64,000 nt of DNA from Maricaulis sp. (GCF_017642925.1 NZ_JAEPOL010000013.1:62001-126000); one strand, 5' to 3'. Shown: positions 56,562 to 64,000, numbered from the stretch's first letter. The notes: generated by a model not told the origin, from the sequence alone. Made by a program: numbers and translations.

Positions 56562-56610
56562 TTGATATTACATGTAAATTTTATTTACGAACTTTGTTCA
56601 TTTACAAGAA
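56562..56610 (+). promoter_or_regulatory. AT-rich promoter/operator island before the secreted-protein pair
   Basis: In a GC-rich genome, 56555-56615 is strikingly AT-rich. It contains a TTGATA hexamer (56562-56567), the perfect palindrome TTACATGTAA (56568-56577) and two direct TTTAC repeats downstream. It is likely the promoter, with a regulator site, of the following gene pair. The exact -10 is not clear. Confidence 0.5.
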
Positions 56611-56668
56611 GCCAGACCACTGTCACGCTCTTGCACTGTTGGTATTCCCGTCTGCAAAGGAGACTGAC

Positions 56669-57043
56669 ATGCGCAAGACCAACACCCTGGCCGGGCTCGT
56701 TCTCGGCATGGGCCTTCTTACCGCTCCGGCCGTGTCGGCCGACAGCGGTAACCCGGCCGCCCGTGCCTCCGGCGATATCGCAGGAAGCAGCGTCGAAGCC
56801 GCGGCCACACTCGGTTCTGCCGGCGTAACGACCACCGCCGCCAGCGTCGTCGCGATAACCGGAAGCACAGCAGCCATCATCACCGCCAATCCGGAACTGG
56901 CCGACGCGTCGCTGGCGATGGCGGCGGAGATCGCCGCGGCGCCATTCGATAGCGGCGCTCCCCTGCCCGTCGACGATGCCGTGATCGTGCCGGACAGCGC
57001 GCCGGCGGTGCCCTATACTCCGCAGGGGGAGAAGCAGCCGTGA
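56669..57043 (+). CDS. Small secreted Ala-rich protein of unknown function
   Basis: A 124-residue protein with a Sec signal peptide (cut near VSA-D, residue 23). The mature part is Ala/Ser/Thr-rich, with small-residue runs (TTTAASVVAITGSTAAIITA) that could form a membrane or amyloid-like segment, and a Pro-rich tail. I do not recognise a family. AAGGAG precedes the ATG at 56669. Its stop overlaps the GTG start of the DUF2145 gene (GTGA), so the two are coupled. Confidence 0.75.
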   Translation: MRKTNTLAGLVLGMGLLTAPAVSADSGNPAARASGDIAGSSVEAAATLGSAGVTTTAASVVAITGSTAAIITANPELADASLAMAAEIAAAPFDSGAPLPVDDAVIVPDSAPAVPYTPQGEKQP

Positions 57044-57876
57044 TCCGGATCCGGCCGCCCCGGCGGCTCGCTGTGGCCGGGGCGATCGCCCTGGCCATGG
57101 CAATGACCGGCACCGCCCATGCCGGTACCGGGTCCGAAGCCGCCCCGGCGGGCCGCTTCACCGTCGAGGACTCGGCCGGCTTTTCAAAACAGATTGAGCG
57201 CGACCTCGCCGCACGCGGCGCCCGTCTCGCCCTGGTATTCCGTGCCGGGCAGCCGCGTGAAAACCTGCCGGACGGCGTGCGCTACACGCACGGCGCAATC
57301 TGGGTGCATTCGCAGCTCGAGACGGCCGACGGCAGGCAGATTCACGGCTATGCCGTCCATAATCTCTATCACCGGGAGGATAATCGCCGGCGCTCGGAAC
57401 TCGTCCAGGACTGGCCGCTGAACTTCACCCTGGGCGATGTGGAAGGCGAGGTCGGGGTGATCATCCCCTCACCGGAAATGCAGGCAAGGCTGGTCCAGCT
57501 GCTGGCCGGCGGAGGCGGCGACAGCCTGCACCAGCCAGACTATTCCCTGATCTCCAACCCGTTCGACCTGCGTTTCCAGAACTGCACCGAATACCTGCTC
57601 GACCTCGTCGCGGCGGCCGCCTGGGACACCACCGACCGGGCGCAGATCAAGGCCAATCTGCGCGCGCATTTCCAGCCGGCCGGAATCGATGCGGGCCCGC
57701 TGGGCCGCCTGTTTGGCCCGCTCGCCGACGAACGCATCCGGCTGGACGATCATCGCGGCACAATCCGCACCACGACCTATGCCAGCCTGGCAAGCTTCAT
57801 GGAGCGCTACGGATTGCTGACGGAGGCCTATGAAATCCGTGCTGATTTCCTGGGGAGAACAGGCGAGACGGGGTGA
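57040..57876 (+). CDS. DUF2145-family exported protein
   Basis: A 278-residue protein with a signal peptide (cut near AHA-G). It carries GVRYTHGAIWVHS, YAVHNLYH and NPFDLRFQNCTEYLLDLV, a pattern of conserved His and Cys typical of the DUF2145 family and suggestive of a papain/NlpC-like fold with Cys and His. That catalytic idea is inference. It begins with GTG overlapping the upstream stop and ends 3 nt from the convergent selD gene. Confidence 0.8.
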   Translation: MIRIRPPRRLAVAGAIALAMAMTGTAHAGTGSEAAPAGRFTVEDSAGFSKQIERDLAARGARLALVFRAGQPRENLPDGVRYTHGAIWVHSQLETADGRQIHGYAVHNLYHREDNRRRSELVQDWPLNFTLGDVEGEVGVIIPSPEMQARLVQLLAGGGGDSLHQPDYSLISNPFDLRFQNCTEYLLDLVAAAAWDTTDRAQIKANLRAHFQPAGIDAGPLGRLFGPLADERIRLDDHRGTIRTTTYASLASFMERYGLLTEAYEIRADFLGRTGETG

Positions 57877-57879
57877 TCC

Positions 57880-58929
57880 TCAGTCCACACTGACGCCGGC
57901 ACCTGCCTCCATCGCACCGATCACGGTGGCATCCGTATGACCGTGCTGGCGGAAGACCTCCAGCACGGCATCGGCGCTGTCCGGAGCGCAGGAGACCAGC
58001 AGACCGCCACTGGTCTGCGGGTCGCACAGCAGGGCGCGTTCGACATCGCCGAGGCGCGCGGCGAGCGTCACCCCATCGGCCACGGCAGACCAGTTGCGGC
58101 CCGATGCTCCGGTCTTGATCCCTTCGCCCGCCAGCGCGCGCGCGGCATCGAAGACCGGCACGCGGTCCCAGTCGATCCGGGCTATGAGGCCGCTGCCCTG
58201 TGCCATCTCCGAGACATGCCCCAGAAGGCCGAACCCGGTGACATCGGTGGCGGCATGAACACCGGCCATGCCGGACAGCGCCGCACCCGGCGTGTTGAGC
58301 CGCGTGGTCGAGGCAATCATTTCGGCATAGGCGTCTTGGGCCAGGAGGCTGCGCTTGAGCGCCGCAGAATAGATGCCGATCCCCAGGGGCTTGCCGAGGA
58401 TGAGGACATCGCCGGCCTTCGCCCGGGCATTCGCCAGCAGGCGGTCGGGATGCACAAGGCCCAGCGCCACGAGACCGTAGATCGGCTCAGCCGCATCGAT
58501 GGAATGACCGCCGGCGACCGGCGCGCCCGCAGCCTCGGCGACCGAGCGGCCGCCCTCCAGGATCAGGCGCACGGTCTCGCGCGGCAGCGCGTTCACAGGC
58601 ATGCCGACAATGGCCAGGCAGAAGATCGGCGTTGCGCCCATGGCATAGACGTCCGACAGCGCATTGGTCGCCGCGATGCGGCCGAAGTCGAACGGATCGT
58701 CGACAATGGGGGTGAAGAAGTCCGTCGTCGCCACCAGGGCCGTCTCGTCATTAATGCGCCAGACCGCGGCATCGTCGCGCGTGGCGGCGTCGACCAACAG
58801 ATCCTTCGGCACAGGAAAGCCGGACGGTGCGCCCAGGATGTCGGTCAGAACGGCCGGGTCGAGCTTGCAGCCACAGCCCCCGCCATGCGCCAGCGATGTC
58901 AGCCGAACTGTCTGTGTGTCATCCGTCAT
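57880..58929 (-). CDS. selD: Selenide, water dikinase (selenophosphate synthetase)
   Basis: SelD makes selenophosphate from selenide and ATP. The 349-residue product has GGGCGCK near the N-terminus (Cys19 and Lys22 match the E. coli catalytic Cys17 and Lys20), then the PurM-type ATP-binding fold (TTDFFTPIVDDPFDFGRIAA). The catalytic position is Cys, not selenocysteine. It is divergent from mnmH 54 nt away; together they serve tRNA 2-selenouridine synthesis. Confidence 0.95.
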   Translation of the reverse strand: MTDDTQTVRLTSLAHGGGCGCKLDPAVLTDILGAPSGFPVPKDLLVDAATRDDAAVWRINDETALVATTDFFTPIVDDPFDFGRIAATNALSDVYAMGATPIFCLAIVGMPVNALPRETVRLILEGGRSVAEAAGAPVAGGHSIDAAEPIYGLVALGLVHPDRLLANARAKAGDVLILGKPLGIGIYSAALKRSLLAQDAYAEMIASTTRLNTPGAALSGMAGVHAATDVTGFGLLGHVSEMAQGSGLIARIDWDRVPVFDAARALAGEGIKTGASGRNWSAVADGVTLAARLGDVERALLCDPQTSGGLLVSCAPDSADAVLEVFRQHGHTDATVIGAMEAGAGVSVD

Positions 58930-58983
58930 CCCGAACCGCTCCGTTTTCGCTAGTCTGCACCCCGAACAGGGGATCGACGCCGC

Positions 58984-60066
58984 ATGCCGCGCCTTGCCTA
59001 CACAGATGACCTATCGGCGGAGGAATTGGAACGCTTCGATGTCATCATCGATGTGCGCTCCCCGTCCGAGTTTGCCGAAGATCACCTGCCCGGCGCCATC
59101 AACCTGCCCGTCCTGGACGATGACGAGCGCGCCCGCGTCGGCACGCACTACACCCAGGTCTCCGCCTTCGAGGCGCGGCGCATGGGCGCCGCGCTGGTCT
59201 CGCGCAATATCGCCCGGCACCTGGAGACGGCGCTGGCAGACAGCCCCAAGGGCTTCAAACCGCTGATCTACTGCTGGCGCGGCGGCATGCGGTCGCAATC
59301 CATGGGGCTGGTACTGGCGTCGGTGGGCTGGAAGGTGACGCTGGTCGAAGGCGGTTACCGCACCTGGCGGCGCAAGGTCGTCGCCGCGCTGGAGACCGGC
59401 AATGCCCCGCGCGTCGTGCTGATCGACGGCCAGACGGGGACCGGCAAGACCGCGCTACTGCACGCGCTCGCGGCCGGGGGCGAACAGGTCATCGACCTGG
59501 AAGGCCTGGCGCATCATCGCGGCTCGATCTTCGGCGATTTCGCCGGCACGCCCCAGCCCAGCCAGAAAGCCTTCGAAACAGGTCTGCACGAGCGGCTGCG
59601 CCGTATGGACCCGTCCCGCCCCGTCTTTGTGGAGGCCGAGTCACGCCAGGTCGGACGCCGCCGCGTTCCACCGCGCCTGTGGGAGGCGATGCAGGCCGCA
59701 CCGCGCATCACCGTCACCGTTCCGGTGGACGAACGCGCCCGTTATCTCGTCGAGGCCTATCCGGACCTGCTGGCGGATGCGGACAAGCTGGAGGCCGCCT
59801 TCGAAGGCCTCAAACCCTTCCACGCCAAGACCCGCATCGCCGAATGGCGGGCACTCGCCCAGGCCGGCGACTGGCACGCCCTCGCCCGGGCACTGATCAC
59901 GCAGCACTACGACCCTGCCTATAATCGCGCCCGCAAGCGCGGGGCACGACGCGGCGGCGATCACACCATCGAAATCCCACGCCTGGATGAGGACGGGATC
60001 GCGGCGGCGGCCGGTCGGATCGTCTCGACGGCCGCTGAAATGCCACGGCCTATTCAGGCTGGATGA
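58984..60066 (+). CDS. mnmH: tRNA 2-selenouridine(34) synthase
   Basis: MnmH (SelU) replaces sulfur of 2-thiouridine-34 with selenium, using selenophosphate and a geranylated intermediate. The 360-residue product has an N-terminal rhodanese domain with the active Cys in IYCWRGGMRS, and a P-loop domain with DGQTGTGKT. It is divergent from selD. The last 17 nt overlap the convergent 60.0-60.8 kb gene. Confidence 0.94.
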   Translation: MPRLAYTDDLSAEELERFDVIIDVRSPSEFAEDHLPGAINLPVLDDDERARVGTHYTQVSAFEARRMGAALVSRNIARHLETALADSPKGFKPLIYCWRGGMRSQSMGLVLASVGWKVTLVEGGYRTWRRKVVAALETGNAPRVVLIDGQTGTGKTALLHALAAGGEQVIDLEGLAHHRGSIFGDFAGTPQPSQKAFETGLHERLRRMDPSRPVFVEAESRQVGRRRVPPRLWEAMQAAPRITVTVPVDERARYLVEAYPDLLADADKLEAAFEGLKPFHAKTRIAEWRALAQAGDWHALARALITQHYDPAYNRARKRGARRGGDHTIEIPRLDEDGIAAAAGRIVSTAAEMPRPIQAG

Positions 60067-60763
60067 GCGCGTTGAGGACCGCGCTTTGGCTGGTCAGCAC
60101 CTGGCCCCACGTATAATCGCCCCAGCTCCAGCCCGTATTGATATCGAAACCGACCTGCCGCGAGACGCCGTCGGCCAGCTGGACGGACAGGTATTGCCCC
60201 GCGCTGATCTGGGCGCGCGACAGCGTGCGCGCGGTCGAGAGTGACATGACAGAACCGGCTGCCTGCCGCGCCGTCGAGAATTGCAGCACGATCTGGGATA
60301 CCGGCGCTGCACCATTCGACTGCAGCCCGTAGAGCGGCGCCGCGAAGACCGGTGTGAAATCCGTATTGCCATCGACGCACCGCGAGAGCCCCGCGGTAAA
60401 GGGGGTCTTCGACGTGTTCTCCACCGTCATCTTGTCGGCAGGCCCGGCCTCCTTGACCGGCCCGCTTCCACCCGAGGCGACCTGCCAGGTCTGACCCAGG
60501 TCGATCGCCGTACTGTTGCCGACCGATATCGTCTTTCCCGAAGCGATCGCCGTCGTCGAGGTATAGGCCTCGACATCCGTCGCGAGCGCCAGCGTGATCG
60601 TCTGCGTCAGCACCCGTTCGACATGCCAGATCGTCGGCAGGGCGGCCGCATTGTCGATCTTGACGGCGCAGCTGGCATAAAGCGCGTAGCCGCCATTCGT
60701 CAGCGCCGTCTGGGTCGCGCTGTCCAGTGTAATGACAACGGGTCCGGGGGCAGAAGCGGCCAT
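60050..60763 (-). CDS. Uncharacterised protein with FDIN-x-GWSWG motif, short paralogue
   Basis: A 237-residue protein without signal peptide or membrane helix, rich in Ser, Thr, Ala and Val and predicted mainly beta. Landmarks in order are VVITLDSATQTALTNGGYALY, EAYTS, PLYGLQSNG and VGFDINTGWSWGDYTWGQ near the C-terminus. All recur in the next gene upstream. AGGAGGAAAG precedes the ATG at 60763, and an upstream in-frame start would overlap the hairpin. I know no function. A cytoplasmic or non-classically secreted structural or binding protein is possible. Confidence 0.72.
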   Translation of the reverse strand: MAASAPGPVVITLDSATQTALTNGGYALYASCAVKIDNAAALPTIWHVERVLTQTITLALATDVEAYTSTTAIASGKTISVGNSTAIDLGQTWQVASGGSGPVKEAGPADKMTVENTSKTPFTAGLSRCVDGNTDFTPVFAAPLYGLQSNGAAPVSQIVLQFSTARQAAGSVMSLSTARTLSRAQISAGQYLSVQLADGVSRQVGFDINTGWSWGDYTWGQVLTSQSAVLNALIQPE

Positions 60764-60795
60764 CGCGTGCTTTCCTCCTGGCGCATCGGCAAGCG

Positions 60796-60828
60796 GGACC
60801 GTTGCGGCGGGGGGAGCCGCAACGGTCC
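60796..60828 (-). terminator. Perfect 13-bp hairpin between the two paralogues
   Basis: ggaccgttgcggc (60796-60808) and gccgcaacggtcc (60816-60828) form a perfect 13-bp stem with a 7-nt loop in the 76-nt gap. There is no U-tract, so it may be a partial terminator or an mRNA 3'-end stabiliser that sets the ratio of the two products. Confidence 0.5.
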
Positions 60829-60839
60829 GCGCAGGGTCG

Positions 60840-61835
60840 TTACCCGAGAAGGGTGCGGGCACCGCTGCGATAGCTCGCACCATCCTCAATCAGGATCGGC
60901 ACGACATTCTGATTGGCCGGGATCGCCTGGCCCCAGCCATAGCCGCCCCACGACCAGCCCTTGTTGATATCGAAGGACACGGCGCGCTGGGTCGCCGAGG
61001 TCAGGTCGACCAGGATGCTCTGGCTGTAGGCGCGTTCGATCACCGTGCCGGTATTCACCTGCTTGGTGGCAAAGGTCAGCATCACCTTCTCGATCGGCAC
61101 CATGGCGTCCAGCCCGTTACCATAGAGCGGGAAGGCACACAGCGGCTCCGCCGTTCCGTTGACGACTTCGGAAATGCCGCAGGTGAACGGGTTCGAGGTC
61201 TGGTTCATCACCGCGATATTGCCCGGTGTGCCCTGCTGGATCGTGCCGGTGCCCTGGGGCGAGTCGACCACCAGCTGCTGGCCCAGCGTCGCCGGATAGG
61301 AGTTGAGGCCGGTGATCTGCCCGCCCGGAATGATCTGGGACTGGGAGGTATAGGCCTCGAACTGGATCTGCCAGTTCACATCCGTGGTCAGGCCATAGGA
61401 GGTCGACTTGAACCAGACCAGCGGCATGCCGCCGCCGACCGTCGTCTGCACCGCCTTGAAGCCGTAAAGCGAGTAGTTCCCACTGGACAGGGCTGTCACC
61501 GTGGCCTGGTCCATCGTGATCTGGACGCCGTAATCGGTCGCCGCCAGCGCCTCGGCAGACGCCGCCAGGGGATGCCGGTCGGCGTCGAGCCCTTCGACAA
61601 CGGTGACAGTGGTGGTCTTGAAGCCCAGCTCGGTCGCCGCCTTTTCCAGCTTGTTCGCCTTCATCGTCTCCGGCCCCTTCGCCGTGACCTTTTTCGAGCT
61701 TTCCTCGCTGTAGGAGTAGTTCGCAGGGTTGTAATCCGACGGTGAACCGGTGTCCTTGCCGGCCTGGACGATGATCTCGCGCACCCGCCCGGCATTCAGC
61801 GTTCCGGTCTCGCGTTCAAAATAATAGGTCGCCAT
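60840..61835 (-). CDS. Uncharacterised protein with FDIN-x-GWSWG motif, long paralogue
   Basis: A 331-residue protein with an extra N-terminal segment of about 105 residues (MATYYFERETGTLNAGRVREI, then a Lys-rich helical part) ahead of the shared beta-rich domain. Shared landmarks are VQITMDQATVTALSSGNYSLY, QFEAYTSQ, FPLYGNGLD, MLTFATKQVNTGTV and VSFDINKGWSWGGYGWGQ. There is no signal peptide. AAGGAG precedes the ATG. It lies 137 nt downstream of the AraC-type regulator on the same strand and is probably regulated by it. I do not recognise the family. Confidence 0.75.
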   Translation of the reverse strand: MATYYFERETGTLNAGRVREIIVQAGKDTGSPSDYNPANYSYSEESSKKVTAKGPETMKANKLEKAATELGFKTTTVTVVEGLDADRHPLAASAEALAATDYGVQITMDQATVTALSSGNYSLYGFKAVQTTVGGGMPLVWFKSTSYGLTTDVNWQIQFEAYTSQSQIIPGGQITGLNSYPATLGQQLVVDSPQGTGTIQQGTPGNIAVMNQTSNPFTCGISEVVNGTAEPLCAFPLYGNGLDAMVPIEKVMLTFATKQVNTGTVIERAYSQSILVDLTSATQRAVSFDINKGWSWGGYGWGQAIPANQNVVPILIEDGASYRSGARTLLG

Positions 61836-61926
61836 CTTGGTCTCCTTGGTCCGTGAAGAAGGGGCGGTCCGACAGCGCGTCTCGCCTGATTACGGCCACC
61901 CCTACGCAGCCCTTGGCATGCCCGCG

Positions 61927-61957
61927 AAGGTTAGAATTAACGCGATGCTCCAACCTT
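61927..61957. promoter_or_regulatory. Inverted repeat in the regulator-paralogue gap
   Basis: aaggtt (61927-61932) and aacctt (61952-61957) are separated by 19 nt, in the 137-nt gap upstream of the long paralogue. A similar AGGT...ACCT repeat lies upstream of the AraC-type gene, suggesting a shared operator. Confidence 0.4.
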
Positions 61958-61972
61958 TGCGTGCGTCACGGA

Positions 61973-62793
61973 TTATTGTGAAGAACGCACAATCCGGCGG
62001 TACTGGCGCGGAGAGCAGCCATAGGCTCGGCGAAACGCCGTCGCGAAGTTCGCCGGCTCGCCATAGCCCACATCGAACGCAATGGCCTGGATGGAGAGAT
62101 CGGTGTGCCGCAATAGCTCGGCTGCACGCGCCAGCCGCTGGCCACGCAGCCATTGGAAGGTCGAGCAGCCCAGAACCTGGTTGAAGGCGTGTGTGAGCAA
62201 ATTGCGATTCGTGCCGAGCGCATGCGCCAGCTCGCCGAGCGTGAGGGGGGCCCGGATATCGGCCAGCAGCCGGTCGCAGGCCCGGTCGACCAGATCCTGC
62301 ATACGCTCCGGCGGCAGTCCGGAACCCGTCTCCCGGCGCAAGTCGTCAACGGGTTGCTCTGCCAGGCCTGACCGCTTGTGAACGGCCGGTCTCCGGTGGC
62401 AGGCCGCCAGCCGGCGCTCGATTTCCGGAGCGATGAAGGGATAGCTGATATAGTCCGCGAAGCCGGCGCTGAAGAGGCCGGCCTTGCCGTGATCGGCATC
62501 GGCAAACACGGCCAGCAAGGGCACCCGACGGGACAGGCATTGCCGGGATAACGTGAGAAAGTTCGCCGACCGGTCGGTCAGCCCCGACCGGAAGCGCGTG
62601 ATCACCGTATGGATTTTTTTTCGCGCAGAAGGGCATGAGCGGCGGCCCAGCCCGCGCTCAGAACCGGTCCGGCCGGAACGGCATCAATGCGAGCACGCAA
62701 TTCCTTCGCCCAGCCGGCATCCAGGGCCACCAGCAAGATGAAATCATCCCTCTCCCCGCGGTCGCGGCACGCAGACTCCTGCGGGACAGCCAT
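61973..62793 (-). CDS. AraC-type regulator with pseudo-receiver domain, split by a frameshift at an A8 tract
   Basis: From the ATG at 62793 (AGGGAGGGG upstream) the frame encodes the start of a receiver-like domain (DDFILLVALDAGWAKEL, then AHALLREKK) and stops at 62602. The remainder (VITRFRSGLTDRS, VPLLAVFADADHGKAG, DYISYPF, then the double HTH LTLGELAHALGTNRN...GYGEPANFATAFRRAYG) is one frame back. The shift falls at eight As (62621-62614) read as GAA-AAA-AAA, an A-AAA-AAA slippery heptamer; a -1 slip gives one continuous protein of about 273 residues. The phosphoacceptor Asp is missing. A GTG at 62605 could give the AraC half alone. Confidence 0.72.
62614..62621 (-). other. A8 slippery tract inside the AraC-type gene, with a downstream hairpin
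   Basis: Eight consecutive As on the minus strand sit in phase as A-AAA-AAA. A perfect 8-bp hairpin (62584-62591 with 62570-62577, loop of 6) begins 22 nt downstream. A -1 ribosomal slip, transcriptional slippage, or loss/gain of one A in the DNA would each fuse the two frames. Confidence 0.65.
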
Positions 62794-62831
62794 GAGCCCC
62801 TCCCTGTTGCGCGGGGGCAGGCTAAACCATT

Positions 62832-62863
62832 TTAGGTTGTTTTGAAATATTTCCGTCACCTAA
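62832..62863. promoter_or_regulatory. AT-rich promoter region with inverted repeat upstream of the AraC-type gene
   Basis: ttaggt (62832-62837) and acctaa (62858-62863), 20 nt apart, lie in a short AT-rich island between DUF3137 and the regulator start. The AGGT...ACCT core and spacing resemble the repeat at 61927-61957, consistent with autoregulation by the AraC-type protein. Confidence 0.4.
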
Positions 62864-62888
62864 ACGCTAAACACGGCACGGGCGGATG

Positions 62889-63875
62889 TCAGGCTTGCGC
62901 CTCCGGCTGGTCTTCCACGAGGCTCGGCTCGCCGGCGGTGGCGGGGCGGACCAGGAGGTCGATCAGGCCAAGCACCTGGGTCAGCTCGCCCACCAGGGCC
63001 TGCACGCGCGACTGGTCGGCAAGCGGTTTGCTCATCGAGCCGATCTCGAACAGATTGCCCGTCTCGGCCGCAATCAGCAGCTCGCCCTCGCCGCTGTGCG
63101 CATCGAACATGGCGCGCACGCGCTTGCCGCGCAGGTATTCTTCCAGCTTCAAAAGGCGTTCCATGAAGGACGGGGTCAGCATGTAGCGCGCCAGCACCTG
63201 GTCGTCGCCATAGACCTCGAAAATGCGCTCGAACTTGGGATCGACGAGGCCGATCCGTTTCAGATCATGCCCGCCCATCGACCGGCCCAGTGCTGCCAGG
63301 CCGTTGAACCAGCCATTGTCGCGGGTGATCACGGTCACACCCTCGACCTTGCGCGGGAAGGTGATGCGGATGATCACACCGCGGAAGACGGTGACATAAT
63401 AGGTGCGCTTGTTGGACCGGCGGCGCTGCTCCAGATGCGCCTCGTAGAGTTCGAAATCGCAGCCCTGCCGCTCGCCGGAGAAACAGTCCTCGAAATGGCG
63501 GCGATTGTAGGAGGGCAGCAGGTCGTAGTCGCGCAGGGTCTGGAAACGCGCCGGCTCGGCGGGCTTTTCCATGTAGGACAGGTCCAGCGCCTCGGCGACA
63601 GCACTGTTGAGCCTGGTCTTCACCTGTTTGGCCAGGCGGGCCACACGCTGATTGCCGGCAATTCCGCCGATCACCGTGCTGACAAGCAGGCCGAAGAAGA
63701 AGAACACCCCGTCGCCGGCCCACAGATACAGCAATCCGCCGACCGCAAAGCCGGCGGCAAAGCCGCCCGCCAGGCAGTGCAGCCGATGCCGCAGCGCCTT
63801 CTTGCGCTCGATCTCCAGCTCATCGAGCCAGGGTTTGAGCGTGTTCGTCCACAGATCGTCCCAGCGCTGGTCCAT
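62889..63875 (-). CDS. DUF3137-family membrane protein
   Basis: A 328-residue protein with two hydrophobic segments (about 33-53 and 57-75) and a large cytoplasmic domain with YNRRHFEDCFSGERQGCDFELYEAHLE and FRGVIIRITFPRKVEGVTVI, typical of DUF3137. Function is unknown. Its ATG shares one base with the valS stop (TGATG), so translation is coupled to valS. Confidence 0.85.
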   Translation of the reverse strand: MDQRWDDLWTNTLKPWLDELEIERKKALRHRLHCLAGGFAAGFAVGGLLYLWAGDGVFFFFGLLVSTVIGGIAGNQRVARLAKQVKTRLNSAVAEALDLSYMEKPAEPARFQTLRDYDLLPSYNRRHFEDCFSGERQGCDFELYEAHLEQRRRSNKRTYYVTVFRGVIIRITFPRKVEGVTVITRDNGWFNGLAALGRSMGGHDLKRIGLVDPKFERIFEVYGDDQVLARYMLTPSFMERLLKLEEYLRGKRVRAMFDAHSGEGELLIAAETGNLFEIGSMSKPLADQSRVQALVGELTQVLGLIDLLVRPATAGEPSLVEDQPEAQA

Positions 63876-64000
63876 CAGGCCTCCTGCAGGCGCTCCAGCG
63901 CCTCGGCCAGCTTGGCCTTCTGCGTGGAATAGTCCGCCAGTTTCTCACGCTGTTCGGCGACCACGTCGGCGGGCGCATTGGCGACGAATTTCTCATTCCC
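63875..64000 (-). CDS. valS: Valyl-tRNA synthetase, C-terminal end only
   Basis: The last 41 codons of a gene that continues beyond the window. The translated end (NEKFVANAPADVVAEQREKL, then a Leu/Ala/Lys helix) matches the C-terminal coiled-coil arm of ValRS, which clamps tRNA-Val. It is upstream of, and overlaps by one base, the DUF3137 gene. Confidence 0.9.
   Translation of the reverse strand, partial: GNEKFVANAPADVVAEQREKLADYSTQKAKLAEALERLQEA

Overview
The window is a contiguous piece of a high-GC alphaproteobacterial chromosome, densely packed with genes on both strands. Three things suggest the Caulobacterales/Maricaulales-Hyphomonadaceae side of the class: the order trmFO / phytoene-synthase-like / secF-secD-yajC / M23 peptidase / pcm / surE / serS / tatCBA / scpBA / nagZ / SPOR / dgt / erpA / xth; direct-repeat SOS boxes of the form GTTC-N7-GTTC; and the protein sequences themselves. 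The genus cannot be fixed from sequence reading alone. No rRNA, tRNA, CRISPR array, insertion sequence or prophage was seen.

Layout. 1-5.6 kb: end of an endonuclease/phosphatase-family gene, then a leftward block gyrA-coaD-two cyclophilins. 5.8-14.3 kb: mostly envelope and periplasmic accessory genes (a phosphodiesterase lipoprotein, a kelch protein, a Cu/Zn-type SOD lacking one zinc ligand, DUF2269, an SDR-DoxX fusion, a serine hydrolase, and a BlaI / M56-ankyrin two-gene signalling unit with an operator-like promoter). 14.3-18.6 kb: palindromic repeats, then ssb and uvrA divergently arranged, each with its own SOS box, with a probable unannotated small RNA in the gap. 18.6-27.6 kb: cytochrome b561 with a divergent membrane-anchored LuxR-type regulator, ExoD, three tandem paralogous membrane proteins, a TonB-domain protein, and a frameshifted DUF898 gene next to an M48 protease.

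27.6-51.7 kb is the conserved core: tRNA modification (TrmFO), protein export (SecDF-YajC and TatABC), chromosome segregation (ScpAB), cell-wall recycling and division (NagZ, SPOR, LysM/M23), isoaspartate repair and survival (Pcm, SurE), SerRS, dGTPase and an A-type Fe-S carrier. It is interrupted by two S9 peptidases, an Fe-SOD, a serine hydrolase, and an antitoxin / broken Doc toxin remnant flanked by REP-like hairpins. 51.7-60 kb: an accessory insert (HxlR/VOC/DUF1428/nitroreductase/M1-like peptidase) before xth, then a secreted protein/DUF2145 pair and the selD-mnmH selenouridine pair.

60-62.9 kb is the most unusual region. Two paralogous, unrecognised proteins share an FDIN-x-GWSWG motif. 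They lie downstream of an AraC-type regulator whose pseudo-receiver N-terminus and DNA-binding half are in different frames, joined exactly at an A8 tract that forms an A-AAA-AAA slippery heptamer. Similar AGGT...ACCT inverted repeats lie upstream of the regulator and of its presumed targets. The window closes with DUF3137 and the 3' end of valS.
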